20,722 bases of DNA from the IMG/VR virus record IMGVR_UViG_3300025141_000970, positions 1 through 20,722 of that record. The stretch is one strand, 5' to 3'. Below the pieces are notes generated by a model that was given only the letters and a program-made list of their open reading frames with translations, was not told the origin of the DNA and searched no databases. This document shows positions 1-7,343 of this stretch, piece by piece (the stretch's first letter is position 1; each line of letters begins with the position of its first letter). Position numbers and translations under genes: made by a program. The stretch is from a virus.

Positions 1-750
1 GACGCCCCGAAGCCCACGCCCCCGGAACCCCCGCCAGCGCCGGTAGTAGCCCAGAAGCAGCCGAGCACCCTGGAGGTATACACTGTGCGCTTCCATGAAT
101 GGTGCAAGGAACAAGGGTTTCAGGATTGGGCATTGGTCTCCACCGCATTGCTCGCATGTATTGTCTCGACTGTGTTAACAATCAGGCTTTCGATAGGTAT
201 GGGACAAGGGCAATCGGTCGCGCTCGCATTTATGTTCGGCGTCTTGTGGGAGATGTCAAAGTACACTTTCGCATGGGCCGGGATAGCGCACCCGCACAGG
301 AACATAAGGATCGCCGCTTGCGTAACTACAGGAGCCCTTATCACAGGCTCAATGGTGGCATCGGTAACGTGGTTATCTAAATCGGTAGCCCTTGAGAGCG
401 AGAGAACGATAGCTAGCTCCGTGGAATTCCAAGACATCAAACGCCAGCGTGACGTTATCGATAGAAGGATTAATAACCTCGGGTCACTTGCCGAATCCGA
501 TGCGGCAAAAAACTACCGGGCAAGAGCCCTTGCGACGGACGGTAAGATTGCAAGTGAGATGGGAAAATATACGGCGTTAGGGAAGGAGCAAACAAAATTA
601 CTTTCGGCCGCGACTGAACCGGGAGCGTATCTTATACCATTCGCGGTGGTAGCATTCATGCTAGAGATAATAGGAGTGCTAGCTCTCGCGCTCTGGCGCT
701 ATCGGTGGGCAGACTTAGAGGAGCCCGTTTCTTGTAATCCCCTCGATTAG
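1..750 (+). CDS. Proline-rich multi-pass membrane protein, 5' end outside window
   Basis: I do not recognise this family. The frame is open from base 1 to the TAG at 748-750, so the gene probably starts outside the window. The first 28 codons form a Pro-rich linker (DAPKPTPPEPPPAP...). A GTG at 85 with a good SD (GGAGGT, 72-77, 7-nt spacer) could start a shorter 221-aa form. Counting from that GTG, hydrophobic segments lie near residues 18-35, 45-68 and 75-97, then a charged probable coiled coil (about 100-170), then a last strong membrane helix (about 182-205), giving about four membrane spans with a soluble coiled-coil domain between the third and fourth. It lies directly upstream of the endolysin on the same strand, so a role in lysis or in the envelope is possible, but this is inferred from position only. 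Its opposite orientation to the virion operon suggests a separate transcription unit. Confidence 0.65.
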   Translation, partial: DAPKPTPPEPPPAPVVAQKQPSTLEVYTVRFHEWCKEQGFQDWALVSTALLACIVSTVLTIRLSIGMGQGQSVALAFMFGVLWEMSKYTFAWAGIAHPHRNIRIAACVTTGALITGSMVASVTWLSKSVALESERTIASSVEFQDIKRQRDVIDRRINNLGSLAESDAAKNYRARALATDGKIASEMGKYTALGKEQTKLLSAATEPGAYLIPFAVVAFMLEIIGVLALALWRYRWADLEEPVSCNPLD

Positions 751-765
751 TGGTACTATTAACTA

Positions 766-837
766 GGGTCGGTGAACCTGTTCCCACTCCCAGAGAGGTA
801 ATAGTAACCTCCCCCATATTCACCGGCCCTTTTTTTA
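766..837 (+). terminator. Terminator-like hairpin plus T7 ahead of the endolysin
   Basis: GGGTCGGTGAA (766-776) pairs with TTCACCGGCCC (820-830) with one G-U wobble and is followed at once by a run of seven T. The 43-nt loop is long for an intrinsic terminator, but it holds its own small hairpin (GAGGT/ACCTC near 795-811). The structure ends 3 nt before the ATG at 840, so it could stop or attenuate transcription into the endolysin. It could be chance, because the region is also open in the endolysin frame from GTG 750. Confidence 0.35.
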
Positions 838-839
838 TC

Positions 840-1250
840 ATGGCAAAGAGACTCAGCAAAAATTGGTTGGCTTCTGAATTCGCGTGTAAGTGTGGGTGCC
901 CATCCGGGCGCATGGACACTAAACACATAGAGAAGCTTCAGCGATTAAGGACATCGATAGGGGTAGCCCTAAAAGTCAGCTCTGGAATAAGATGTGCTGA
1001 GTACAATGCAACCATCGACGGAGCCGCTAAGAAATCCTGGCACGTTCCGCGTGACGGTGTGTGCTATGCTTGCGACATTACGTTTGCGCATGGGCCAAGA
1101 AGTAACTCCCGAATCCTGAAGTTATACACCCTTGCCGACCAACTACACTTTCGAGGGCTGGGGCTGTACCGTGGAAGAATCCACGTAGACAGTAGACCGA
1201 GCAGACGCGCACGATGGATTGACCACTTCTGGAATTGGAAAGATTCTTGA
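840..1250 (+). CDS. M15A-type (Peptidase_M15_3) endolysin
   Basis: This is a 136-aa zinc peptidase predicted to cut peptide bonds in peptidoglycan, most likely the phage endolysin. From ATG 840 the family layout is visible: an N-terminal SEF box with a Cys cluster (FACKCGC, residues 14-20), SSGIRC (47-52), SWH with Zn ligand H68, a Gly then YACD with ligand D79, GLGLY (106-110) and IHVD with H115 and D117, then an ARW box. The 136-aa length is normal for a single-domain M15A lysin. An in-frame GTG at 750, overlapping the previous stop, would add 30 residues, but the domain begins naturally at MAKRLSKNW. Neither start has a clear SD. There is no signal peptide, so it would depend on a holin, which is encoded convergently just downstream. 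The stop at 1248-1250 abuts the stop of the opposing reading frame at 1251. Confidence 0.85.
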   Translation: MAKRLSKNWLASEFACKCGCPSGRMDTKHIEKLQRLRTSIGVALKVSSGIRCAEYNATIDGAAKKSWHVPRDGVCYACDITFAHGPRSNSRILKLYTLADQLHFRGLGLYRGRIHVDSRPSRRARWIDHFWNWKDS

Positions 1251-1460
1251 TTACCAAGTGATCTTAATCCCCGCGGTCCCTGCTACTCTCTCGGCGGTGG
1301 CTGTTGCTTCTGCAAATGCCTTAACGCCTCTTCCAATCTCAGAATTAAATTGCATAAAGCCTTCCGGCTCGAATTTTCCGCTAGAAAAAGACCAGTCATC
1401 ACTAAACCGTACGCCAGCAAGGAACAGATTATTATCCGGTCCATCCAGATTTAGGAACTT
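1251..1460 (-). CDS. Probable -1 frame extension of the holin (start-less ORF)
   Basis: About 69 codons lie in the -1 frame of the holin gene, beginning inside its A8 run and ending with TAA at 1253-1251. There is no ATG, GTG or TTG in frame ahead of the conserved-looking part and no SD, so it is not a standalone gene. It does look coding: about 40 percent of codons begin with G, and the translation is soluble and ordinary (DNNLFLAGVRFSDDW ... AGTAGIKITW). The alternative frame over the same bases is much poorer. It exactly fills the apparent gap between the holin and endolysin stops. Read through, the holin would grow from 79 to about 146 aa with a C-terminal hydrophilic domain of unknown function. 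An assembly error (one missing A) would give the same picture. Confidence 0.6.
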   Translation of the reverse strand, partial: KFLNLDGPDNNLFLAGVRFSDDWSFSSGKFEPEGFMQFNSEIGRGVKAFAEATATAERVAGTAGIKITW

Positions 1461-1466
1461 TTTTTT
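1434..1466 (-). promoter_or_regulatory. Possible -1 recoding signal in the holin gene
   Basis: The holin's last codons read ATT TTA AAA AAA AGT TCC TAA. A AAA AAA (1466-1460) is a slippery heptamer in the zero frame, and T TTA AAA just before it also fits. Nine nt after it, ATCTGG (1450-1445) can pair with CCGGAT (1439-1434) around a 5-nt loop, with one G-U pair. The stop is two codons after the heptamer. An A8 run could equally cause transcriptional slippage. Confidence 0.5.
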
Positions 1467-1690
1467 AAAATAGTATCCGCTATTGTTCGGGCGTTGGCTT
1501 GTGCTGCATCGGTCTTTCCTTTTGCCCAGCTTCTACCCGCTATATACGTTGGCCCACATACGGCTGCGATTACCGCACCGACGATCTGAGTGAATGGGTT
1601 ATCCGGCAGCACGGAGAGGGCTAGCCCCCCGACCATCCCCACAACGGCTATCCAGAATTCCGACGACTTGACCCCTGGCTTGTTATTCAT
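1451..1690 (-). CDS. Holin, two membrane helices (zero-frame product)
   Basis: This 79-aa protein has a short hydrophilic N-terminus (MNNKPGVKSSE) and two hydrophobic helices (about residues 12-30 and 34-53) joined by a tight turn with DNP. A basic tail rich in K, A and R follows. This is the usual shape of a small phage holin that opens the inner membrane so the endolysin can reach the wall. The start has a strong SD (GGAGG, 6-nt spacer) and overlaps the end of the preceding 81-aa gene by 8 bases, so the two are translationally coupled. The zero-frame stop lies just after an A8 run; a -1 shift there would add a further 69 residues (1251-1460). Holin function is inferred from topology, size and position opposite the endolysin. 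Confidence 0.7.
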   Translation of the reverse strand: MNNKPGVKSSEFWIAVVGMVGGLALSVLPDNPFTQIVGAVIAAVCGPTYIAGRSWAKGKTDAAQANARTIADTILKKSS

Positions 1691-1928
1691 CTTTTTCCTC
1701 CTTCGCCCGCTGGACGCTAACCCTTATACGGTACTCCTCACGGAACTCGTAAAAGCAGCGAGAAAAATCAGCAAGCTTATCTCTCATCTCAGTAATCTGG
1801 GTTTCTAAAAGACCCAACCTATATTCTATTGAACCTCCCGAGGACTTCTGGAGCCCCTTCTCCACGACCTTAACCAGCGCCATGACAACGCCAACAAGAG
1901 CCGCCGTAGTCGCGCTGTCTTCCATCAT
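1683..1928 (-). CDS. Small membrane/coiled-coil protein of the lysis cluster
   Basis: An 81-aa protein whose function I do not recognise. Residues about 7-23 are moderately hydrophobic (TTAALVGVVMALVKVV) and could be a signal anchor. They are followed by a heptad-like charged stretch (about 35-80, beginning YRLGLLETQITEMRDKL) that should form a coiled coil. A short membrane anchor plus coiled coil beside a holin is typical of spanin-like or holin-accessory proteins, but no lipobox partner is visible. The start overlaps the tail-fibre stop in an ATGA arrangement with AGGA just upstream, and its own end overlaps the holin start, so fibre, this gene and holin are tightly coupled. Confidence 0.6.
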   Translation of the reverse strand: MMEDSATTAALVGVVMALVKVVEKGLQKSSGGSIEYRLGLLETQITEMRDKLADFSRCFYEFREEYRIRVSVQRAKEEKDE

Positions 1929-3559
1929 TCGTCCTTGATGTAGTTTTTGCCTGTCAACTTACCGAGGTCTGAAACAACCTCCTCCATATTGATGCGTACC
2001 GTCTTCCCGGTCTTCGTATTTTGAGAGAAGTACTCCCATTCACCTTCTGCATTGTGGGGACTTAGCCGGGTGTGGTTGCCGTGCGCGTCGATACACTGAA
2101 GCGTACTATCCCCGTAGGCGACAGTCGGTGGTGTAAAGTCATTGAACCATTGGGCCTTCTTGCTGATTCGCAATTCGTCCATATAGAATTTAGCGTCACC
2201 GCTCCCGCCCTGGTCTGCTCCGACACGAATCCCTCCATGGGTATAGAGCCGATTGGTGTTCTCGGCAGATGCTTTCTTGGTCCCGTTCAGAAAGAAAGAA
2301 ACAGTCCCACCATGCTGAACCATAGCGAAGTGATACCAGGTCTTATCATCAGCAATATCACTGCCATAATCCCAAGTAAGCAGGTCGGCAAACGTAGAGC
2401 CACCATCGAAAGAAATGCTGTCACCGGCCGAGCTTGTCTGTCCTAGATTGATTCTCCAGGAGCCCTCGTTGTTGCCTGTTGAGGTCGCCCCTGACTGAAT
2501 AATTGTGTCATTTGATGCCAACGAGCCGGACGGAAAAGAAATCCAGAAGTCGATTGTCCATTCATCATAGCCAAGCCCAAGCGCCGGATCATCCGAGTCA
2601 CCGTCGAGGTCTACGAGGTCGCCCGTCCCGTCAAAATAGGCACAGTGAGTGCCGAACTTGGGGCTCGGCGAAGATGTGACAAATGATGGGTCGCCGCTTG
2701 CTGTACCAGCAGCCAAGCCCCACGCACCCGAATCGTTCCAGTTGTTATCGAAGTGCATCAAGACAGCAGTGTCTAGGCCGATGTCGCTTTTTGCGAATAA
2801 TTTTGAGTATCCTGTCGTAATTGATGGGACAGCGACTTGAGACTTAAGAGCCACTGCGCCATCCACATCCAGCGCCCCCGCAGCCGGTGCACCCACATTG
2901 ACCCCAACGGTGTTGGCACTGTGATCAATCGTCAGCACATTAGATGCAGCAGCCTCGGCGTTTCCGGTGATGTACATTCGCTTATTACTGGAGTTGTATT
3001 TTATGCTCGCCTCATCGGGGTCCGTTTGGTCCCCAAATAAAATACCCTGCCAGCCATTATCGTTGGAGATGATGTTGACATAAGCCTCTGTCGCATCGTT
3101 CTCAACAATCAAAGGCGAATACTCGGCAGGTGTTGACGCCGTGCCTCGATTTGAAACAACCAACAATGCAGATGGGTTGTTTGAGCCAGCCTCGACAGGA
3201 TCACACCCAACCCCCACTGTGTCATTAGCTGCGTTAACCATCAACATTTTGGCGTTGTTCTCAGATTCAACGACGAAATCGCAATCGTCTCCGTCAATAT
3301 TTATGGTTACGGCACCGTCCTCGATAGTCACTTGGTCATCGTTGCTGGAACTCTGGTCGTCGATACCGGCCAGAGTTGCACCACCAGAAGCCGCAATGGT
3401 CACCGTGTCGGTGCTTGCGTCAGTCGTGAGGGTCACGTTTGACCCGGCAGCTAGCGTAAGATCGTCACTACCATCATCGGCAATTACGTCGCTTTGACCT
3501 GAAACTTTAACAGTCTTAAAGGCACTCGTAGCGCCTGCCCCATGTTTAATAACGGCCAT
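1925..3559 (-). CDS. Tail fibre/appendage with LamG-type domain
   Basis: A 544-aa structural protein, probably the receptor-binding appendage. Residues 1-60 form an N-terminal attachment-like module of short beta repeats (FKTVKVSGQSDVIADDG, then a T-rich LTLAAGSNVTL region). Residues 60-250 are repetitive, D/N/T-rich and beta-structured (repeated ANDTVGVG / SANTVGVNVG strands). Residues about 262-480 match a LamG/concanavalin-like glycan-binding fold: AVLMHFDNNWND, the YFDGTGDLVDL strand, WTIDFWISF, TWYHFAMV, FFLNGTKKA and MDELRISKKAQW. A C-terminal box (about 488-540) includes HTRLSPHNAEGEWEYFS and KTGKTVRINMEEVV and resembles end modules of other phage fibres. The start has a good SD (GAGGT, 6-7-nt spacer) and follows the 102-aa gene after 3 bases. 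Carbohydrate binding is inferred from the LamG fold. Confidence 0.82.
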   Translation of the reverse strand: MAVIKHGAGATSAFKTVKVSGQSDVIADDGSDDLTLAAGSNVTLTTDASTDTVTIAASGGATLAGIDDQSSSNDDQVTIEDGAVTINIDGDDCDFVVESENNAKMLMVNAANDTVGVGCDPVEAGSNNPSALLVVSNRGTASTPAEYSPLIVENDATEAYVNIISNDNGWQGILFGDQTDPDEASIKYNSSNKRMYITGNAEAAASNVLTIDHSANTVGVNVGAPAAGALDVDGAVALKSQVAVPSITTGYSKLFAKSDIGLDTAVLMHFDNNWNDSGAWGLAAGTASGDPSFVTSSPSPKFGTHCAYFDGTGDLVDLDGDSDDPALGLGYDEWTIDFWISFPSGSLASNDTIIQSGATSTGNNEGSWRINLGQTSSAGDSISFDGGSTFADLLTWDYGSDIADDKTWYHFAMVQHGGTVSFFLNGTKKASAENTNRLYTHGGIRVGADQGGSGDAKFYMDELRISKKAQWFNDFTPPTVAYGDSTLQCIDAHGNHTRLSPHNAEGEWEYFSQNTKTGKTVRINMEEVVSDLGKLTGKNYIKDE

Positions 3560-3562
3560 AAT

Positions 3563-3871
3563 TTACCTCGCTGGTCGAACTGTAAGTAGTGAAGTTAGAA
3601 CGCTGCTTGTTACCCCGCCGGGGGTCCATCTAAAAACAGCGTTAGCCGGGATGGCGAAATCGTAAACTATCAACGTGGGGGCACCCGTGCCTATCGAGTC
3701 ACTCTGGACAACGAACTCATCCCCCAATTTAGTAACTACAACCAGCTTCGCCGTTCCGGCCTGGGCCGTTGCGTGCACAAACCAGGATGCCCCTGTGTTG
3801 TTTGAGCTTTTTAGCGCTTGGTCAATGTCATCTGTTGACGCCTGTGTGGTTACTGCTTCAAATGTCCTCAT
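3563..3871 (-). CDS. Small beta-rich phage protein, function unknown
   Basis: A 102-aa protein not recognised. It has no membrane helix or signal peptide. After an N-terminal helix-like part (residues 1-30, including TDDIDQALKSS) the rest alternates hydrophobic and polar residues as in a beta sandwich (KLVVVTKLGDEFVVQS, TLIVYDFAIPANAVFRW). AGGA lies 8 nt before the ATG. It sits between the large ejection protein and the tail fibre, only 3 bases before the fibre start, so a tail-tip or fibre-attachment role is plausible. The 64 bases upstream of its stop-start neighbourhood (3872-3935) hold only a weak imperfect hairpin around CCGTTACCCTGTTACGG. Confidence 0.6.
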   Translation of the reverse strand: MRTFEAVTTQASTDDIDQALKSSNNTGASWFVHATAQAGTAKLVVVTKLGDEFVVQSDSIGTGAPTLIVYDFAIPANAVFRWTPGGVTSSVLTSLLTVRPAR

Positions 3872-3935
3872 AATTAATTCCTATCTTTAGGCCGTTACCC
3901 TGTTACGGTGTCCGGCGTCTGAATTGCTTAAGATT

Positions 3936-6935
3936 CTATCCCATCGCTATCTTTTCAACTTCGGAAGGCCCAAAGGCTCCCATGGTCTTAAGTAACGGGG
4001 TTGATTTAATCTTAGTGCCTTCTTCCTTCTTTGCGTAGGAAGACTGCAAAATATTAATATTCTCGGGTTTGTGCGATACATCGAAGGGCCTCTTGAATAA
4101 TATGCTCGCCTGATTCCGGTAGGCATGATGCACCCGCGTATCGCTATCGTCGCTGAACAGAGAAAACCTCTCCAACAGACCGGCGACAATACTTCCATAA
4201 ATGTTTGGGTAAGTCTTTTCGAGCATATCTACATGGGTAGAGGTAAGCGTCCCGGCCTCAAAATTCCCAAGCGTTTCGCCGATAGGATCCTCAAGAACGG
4301 CAAAGCGGATCTCCTGCTGTGCAAGCTCCCTGTCTGTGGGTTGGCGTTCGGGAACGCCCATTATTTTATCGTCGATTGTGCGACTGTCTTTATTGAACCC
4401 CTCCATCGCGTGGTGCATCCCTGCCAGCCCTTTGGCTTTGAGTGACGCGGAGAGATTAGGCATGTCGTGTTCAATTGGCCCGGTGATTTTATCGATAGCC
4501 CCCATAAGCGCCTCGGGATCTTGGAGCTTCATTGCTCGTTCCTTGGCCTTCTTATAGTCCTCCATCTTGGTGGTTTTCTTTTTCGACTCTTCCTCTCCAA
4601 ACTGTGCCGCTAGGGGGGCTAGGAAGAGCTTCGTTCTGTTCGGACGCACGGGGATACTCCCACCAGGACCGCCTTTGGTCATACGGTCTACAATCTTATC
4701 CAGCGATGTGTTCATTACCTTCCGGGCATTGGAAATATTGTGCTCCATCATTGCCAGTTTTCGTGCGGTAGCTGCGCCATCGGCCAAGCCACCCATGATA
4801 AAACCGGCAGCGGCACCAACGGGGCCAAATGTGAGACCACCAAAAGCACCATAGCCAAAACGTCGATAGAGTTGTGCGGCATAACGAGGGTGAAAGCCAT
4901 TGCCTCCCGCAGCCTCATTTATAAACCGGGTCTCCCTCATCGATTGAATCATCTCATCAATATTTGTTTTGGTACTTCTAAGCGTGGAAGACACTCGACC
5001 GGCAGACAGCGCGGCGTCCCCTTCAAACCCGTAAAGCTTATTCGCGGAAGTTGAAAAGTCGTCAGCCGCAGCAAAAAACTCGTGGAACCGCTTTTCTGTT
5101 TCAACCCCCCAAGATGCTTGCATAGTATTGTCGCCGCGCCCCTCAAGATTCTTAAGGAATTTGCCGACCTTTTGGGTGTTGATCCATTCGTCTTGCCATT
5201 TGTTTTTACCTTTACTTATCCGGTCCCCAAACTCCGTCTTAAAGTCATCTATGGCACTAATGAAGCGGGAGAACTTGGGGTTGATTGTGGCCTGAGTTTC
5301 CGCCGCTTGGCCCCATAGGATTTTATTTTCAAGCAATTTCCGAATCTTGTTTTCGGACTTTGCTAGCGCCCCCTGTGTATTCCACTGGAGCACGTTCCGG
5401 CCTTTCTTGCCGAATGCCCAATGGCCTAGATATTTCTTATAGTCATCCAATAGGAGGAAGGTATCTTCCCCGGCTTCTATGATTGCTTTCCACTGATTCT
5501 CAGAAGTGGCTGCACGGACTTTCGGCGTGACTAACTCGTCCCATTGTCGTAGCATTTTCTCAAGATGTTCCGGCTTTGCTTTGCCATTAAGAACATCCAT
5601 TAGTGTTTTGGCATGGCCTCGGAGTTCCCGGCCACCGGCTTTCCAAGCGTAGCCGCCTGTCTCCCTCATGGCTTGGCCTAGTGTGTGGAGGTCGCCATAA
5701 ACCGTTTCTATTGTTTCCCGAGCGGCCAGAATTCCCCTGTGCGCCATAGCTGCGCGAGTCTCAAGGTCACTTTTCACTTGCGTGTTTGAGTAGTTAGCTA
5801 GGCGAAATTCGTCAACATTCTCTGCGGGTTCATTGAATAACTGCTTTCGCATGTGCTCGCGCTTGTTTCCCCCACGAGAATTCTGCGCCACCGTTCCCAG
5901 ATCATCCAGAACGGTATTCAGGTTCGTGACGATATCATCCTGAGATTTACGGAACGTGGCCTCTTTTGCTATCGCGCCAGCCCTTGCCTCTTTAGCTCCT
6001 CTATATAATCCAACCTGTTTTTTAAGGGTTTCACTCTCAACCCCTAAGAGCCCTCCGGTTAAATCGAGTAACTTATCTTGGGCTTTCACCGACATTTTAC
6101 TATTCGTGGCTTTTTCGTATAGGGACGCAAACCCATCGGACATCTTCTTAGCCCCGCCCGGTACGCCTACCATCGTTGCATGAACACCTGCGTTAGCCAT
6201 GCCGCCAAATAATGCACTGTAACCGATATTCGACCAAAGCATTTCAGCCGCCTCGTCGGGGTCGCCAAGTGATGCTTCCGTGAGTGTTGTACCTGCGCCG
6301 AATGCGGCACCCTCTAAAGCCCCACCCGCTGCCTTTGGTAATGTCGAGCTTAGGATTTTAAGAGCTAGGCCCTTGTCGGCACCACGAGACAGGACGGCGC
6401 TATTCGCGAGAGTTTGTTCTAATGCGCGACCGCCCTTGAACGCTAACGATGAAGGGGCCAATCTTGCGACCAGTTTCCCGCCACTTACTGCCGATGATGT
6501 TCCCCCGGAGAAGAACGCTGGCAACATGGCCCCACCGATCTCGGCCGCAGTACTGGTTCCGCTGTACTCTTCGCGCCAATGCTTCAGCCTGTCTTTCTCG
6601 ATAAACTCATTCAGGAACGCATCGGAGACGCCCAGAGTGGCCCCCCGCGCCAAGCCGGAAAGAGCTGCACCCGCGTAGCCTTCTGCTGTGTCGGTACCGT
6701 ACTTCTCTTTGCGAGCTAGCCGATCCCAGTCTGAAGTGCTGCCATACTCCCCGCCCTTCTCCATAGCTTCCAAGGCTTCAGCGCCGGGGATCATGTGGCG
6801 GCTACCGTCTGGGGCAATAACAGGGACGCGTTCTATCTGATTAAACGCGTATTCCCGCGACAGAACAAGCCGCTTAACGTGCTCTTGGGGAACTTCTTCG
6901 TAAGCATTCTTTTTAAAGTTGTAAAGTCTAGGCAT
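3936..6935 (-). CDS. Large internal virion (DNA-ejection) protein
   Basis: A 999-aa protein from ATG 6935. An upstream in-frame ATG at 7073 adds 46 Arg-rich residues that are only the M15 gene read in another frame, so I reject it. The N-terminus (PRLYNFKKNAYEEVPQEHV) leads to a short APDG...IPGAEALEAMEKGG motif often seen at the start of phage injected proteins. Gly/Ala-rich hydrophobic segments lie near residues 85-110, 128-150, 200-222 and 236-260. A long charged helical body follows, then a Gly/Ala membrane-active segment near 688-722 (YGAFGGLTFGPVGAAAGF) and a hydrophilic tail. This matches large ejection proteins that cross or form a channel in the envelope. No lytic transglycosylase motif is evident; the peptidoglycan-cutting activity may come from the adjacent M15B domain. 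The start overlaps the M15B stop by 8 bases, with a weak SD. Confidence 0.72.
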   Translation of the reverse strand: MPRLYNFKKNAYEEVPQEHVKRLVLSREYAFNQIERVPVIAPDGSRHMIPGAEALEAMEKGGEYGSTSDWDRLARKEKYGTDTAEGYAGAALSGLARGATLGVSDAFLNEFIEKDRLKHWREEYSGTSTAAEIGGAMLPAFFSGGTSSAVSGGKLVARLAPSSLAFKGGRALEQTLANSAVLSRGADKGLALKILSSTLPKAAGGALEGAAFGAGTTLTEASLGDPDEAAEMLWSNIGYSALFGGMANAGVHATMVGVPGGAKKMSDGFASLYEKATNSKMSVKAQDKLLDLTGGLLGVESETLKKQVGLYRGAKEARAGAIAKEATFRKSQDDIVTNLNTVLDDLGTVAQNSRGGNKREHMRKQLFNEPAENVDEFRLANYSNTQVKSDLETRAAMAHRGILAARETIETVYGDLHTLGQAMRETGGYAWKAGGRELRGHAKTLMDVLNGKAKPEHLEKMLRQWDELVTPKVRAATSENQWKAIIEAGEDTFLLLDDYKKYLGHWAFGKKGRNVLQWNTQGALAKSENKIRKLLENKILWGQAAETQATINPKFSRFISAIDDFKTEFGDRISKGKNKWQDEWINTQKVGKFLKNLEGRGDNTMQASWGVETEKRFHEFFAAADDFSTSANKLYGFEGDAALSAGRVSSTLRSTKTNIDEMIQSMRETRFINEAAGGNGFHPRYAAQLYRRFGYGAFGGLTFGPVGAAAGFIMGGLADGAATARKLAMMEHNISNARKVMNTSLDKIVDRMTKGGPGGSIPVRPNRTKLFLAPLAAQFGEEESKKKTTKMEDYKKAKERAMKLQDPEALMGAIDKITGPIEHDMPNLSASLKAKGLAGMHHAMEGFNKDSRTIDDKIMGVPERQPTDRELAQQEIRFAVLEDPIGETLGNFEAGTLTSTHVDMLEKTYPNIYGSIVAGLLERFSLFSDDSDTRVHHAYRNQASILFKRPFDVSHKPENINILQSSYAKKEEGTKIKSTPLLKTMGAFGPSEVEKIAMG

Positions 6936-7323
6936 GATATTCCCAATGCCACCATTCTTTACCCGCTGTCTTGTGGGCATAGCCTGGCCATTTGAATCCG
7001 TACTTGGCCGCATTCTTCTTAAGCCATTTAAACATGGGGCTATCCTTACCCTTGCCAGCGAGGTTGATGTCATAGCCTGTGCCGTGCATGTGTGTGCTTC
7101 TCCTCAGCTTTTCCTCCGACCAAGTAGGATGCAGTCTCTTCTGCTCCTCGTAGTCCCTATTCCCTGAAGTAATATACATCGGCTGCCCTGTCTCATTCTG
7201 GTACGCGGCGGCCATTTCCTGCATAGACTTCGCCGCTCTAGGGTTTATCGCATCTTCAACAGGGTCAGAGAACATTCTTCCGCTAGTGTCTCTACCAGCA
7301 ATAACGCCCCCTGCCCCCGTTAC
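6928..7323 (-). CDS. M15B (VanY-type) peptidase domain, probably made by -1 frameshift
   Basis: Residues counted from ATG 7275 show a complete M15B D,D-/L,D-peptidase core of 115 aa: NPRAAKSM, SGNRDYEEQKRLH (37-49), STHMHGTGYD with Zn ligands H62 and D69, and EWWHWEY with catalytic E107 and ligand H110. It should cut stem peptides in peptidoglycan. The ATG has GGAAGA directly touching it, with no SD spacing. The same frame is open and coding-like for 16 codons further upstream (VTGAGGVIAGRDTSGR), back to a slippery A AAA AAG at the end of the 559-aa gene, of which this is exactly the -1 frame. I therefore read it as the C-terminal domain of a frameshift fusion of about 690 aa, a virion-associated lysin for entry. 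A standalone lysin started at 7275 or an assembly error are the alternatives. Confidence 0.75.
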   Translation of the reverse strand, partial: VTGAGGVIAGRDTSGRMFSDPVEDAINPRAAKSMQEMAAAYQNETGQPMYITSGNRDYEEQKRLHPTWSEEKLRRSTHMHGTGYDINLAGKGKDSPMFKWLKKNAAKYGFKWPGYAHKTAGKEWWHWEYHA

Positions 7324-7343
7324 TTTTTTCCTTCTTCTACTCC
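7282..7343 (-). promoter_or_regulatory. dnaX-like -1 frameshift signal
   Basis: The zero frame reads GAA GAA GGA AAA AAG TAA, placing the heptamer A AAA AAG (7329-7323) in the required X XXY YYZ phase directly before the stop. An SD-like GGAG (7343-7340) lies 10 nt upstream, the spacing known to stimulate shifting at E. coli dnaX. Downstream, TAACG (7322-7318) can pair with CGTTA (7306-7302) around an 11-nt G-rich loop, and GCTGGT (7299-7294) with ACTAGC (7287-7282). The first stem is closer to the heptamer than usual. Confidence 0.6.

Noticed and set aside
1283-1444. 53-aa ORF after the holin with a hydrophobic N-terminus
   Set aside because: Tempting as a spanin-like peptide, but it has no SD and poor codon bias; the -1 frame over the same bases is much more coding-like and ends exactly at the endolysin stop.
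1219-1473. Plus-strand 84-aa ORF across the convergent junction
   Set aside because: Shadow of the minus-strand holin extension; no SD and overlap with the endolysin end.
6280-6678. Plus-strand 132-aa ORF
   Set aside because: Antisense shadow of the Gly/Ala-rich segments of the ejection protein, giving an artificial Pro/Ala composition.
6936-7073. Longer start (ATG 7073) for the large ejection protein
   Set aside because: The added 46 residues are Arg-rich and lie wholly over the M15B domain in another frame; ATG 6935 has a natural N-terminus.
7302-7329. Plus-strand terminator (TAACG/CGTTA stem then T6)
   Set aside because: The stem is only 5 bp, the T run is the complement of the slippery A run, and no plus-strand gene reads toward it.
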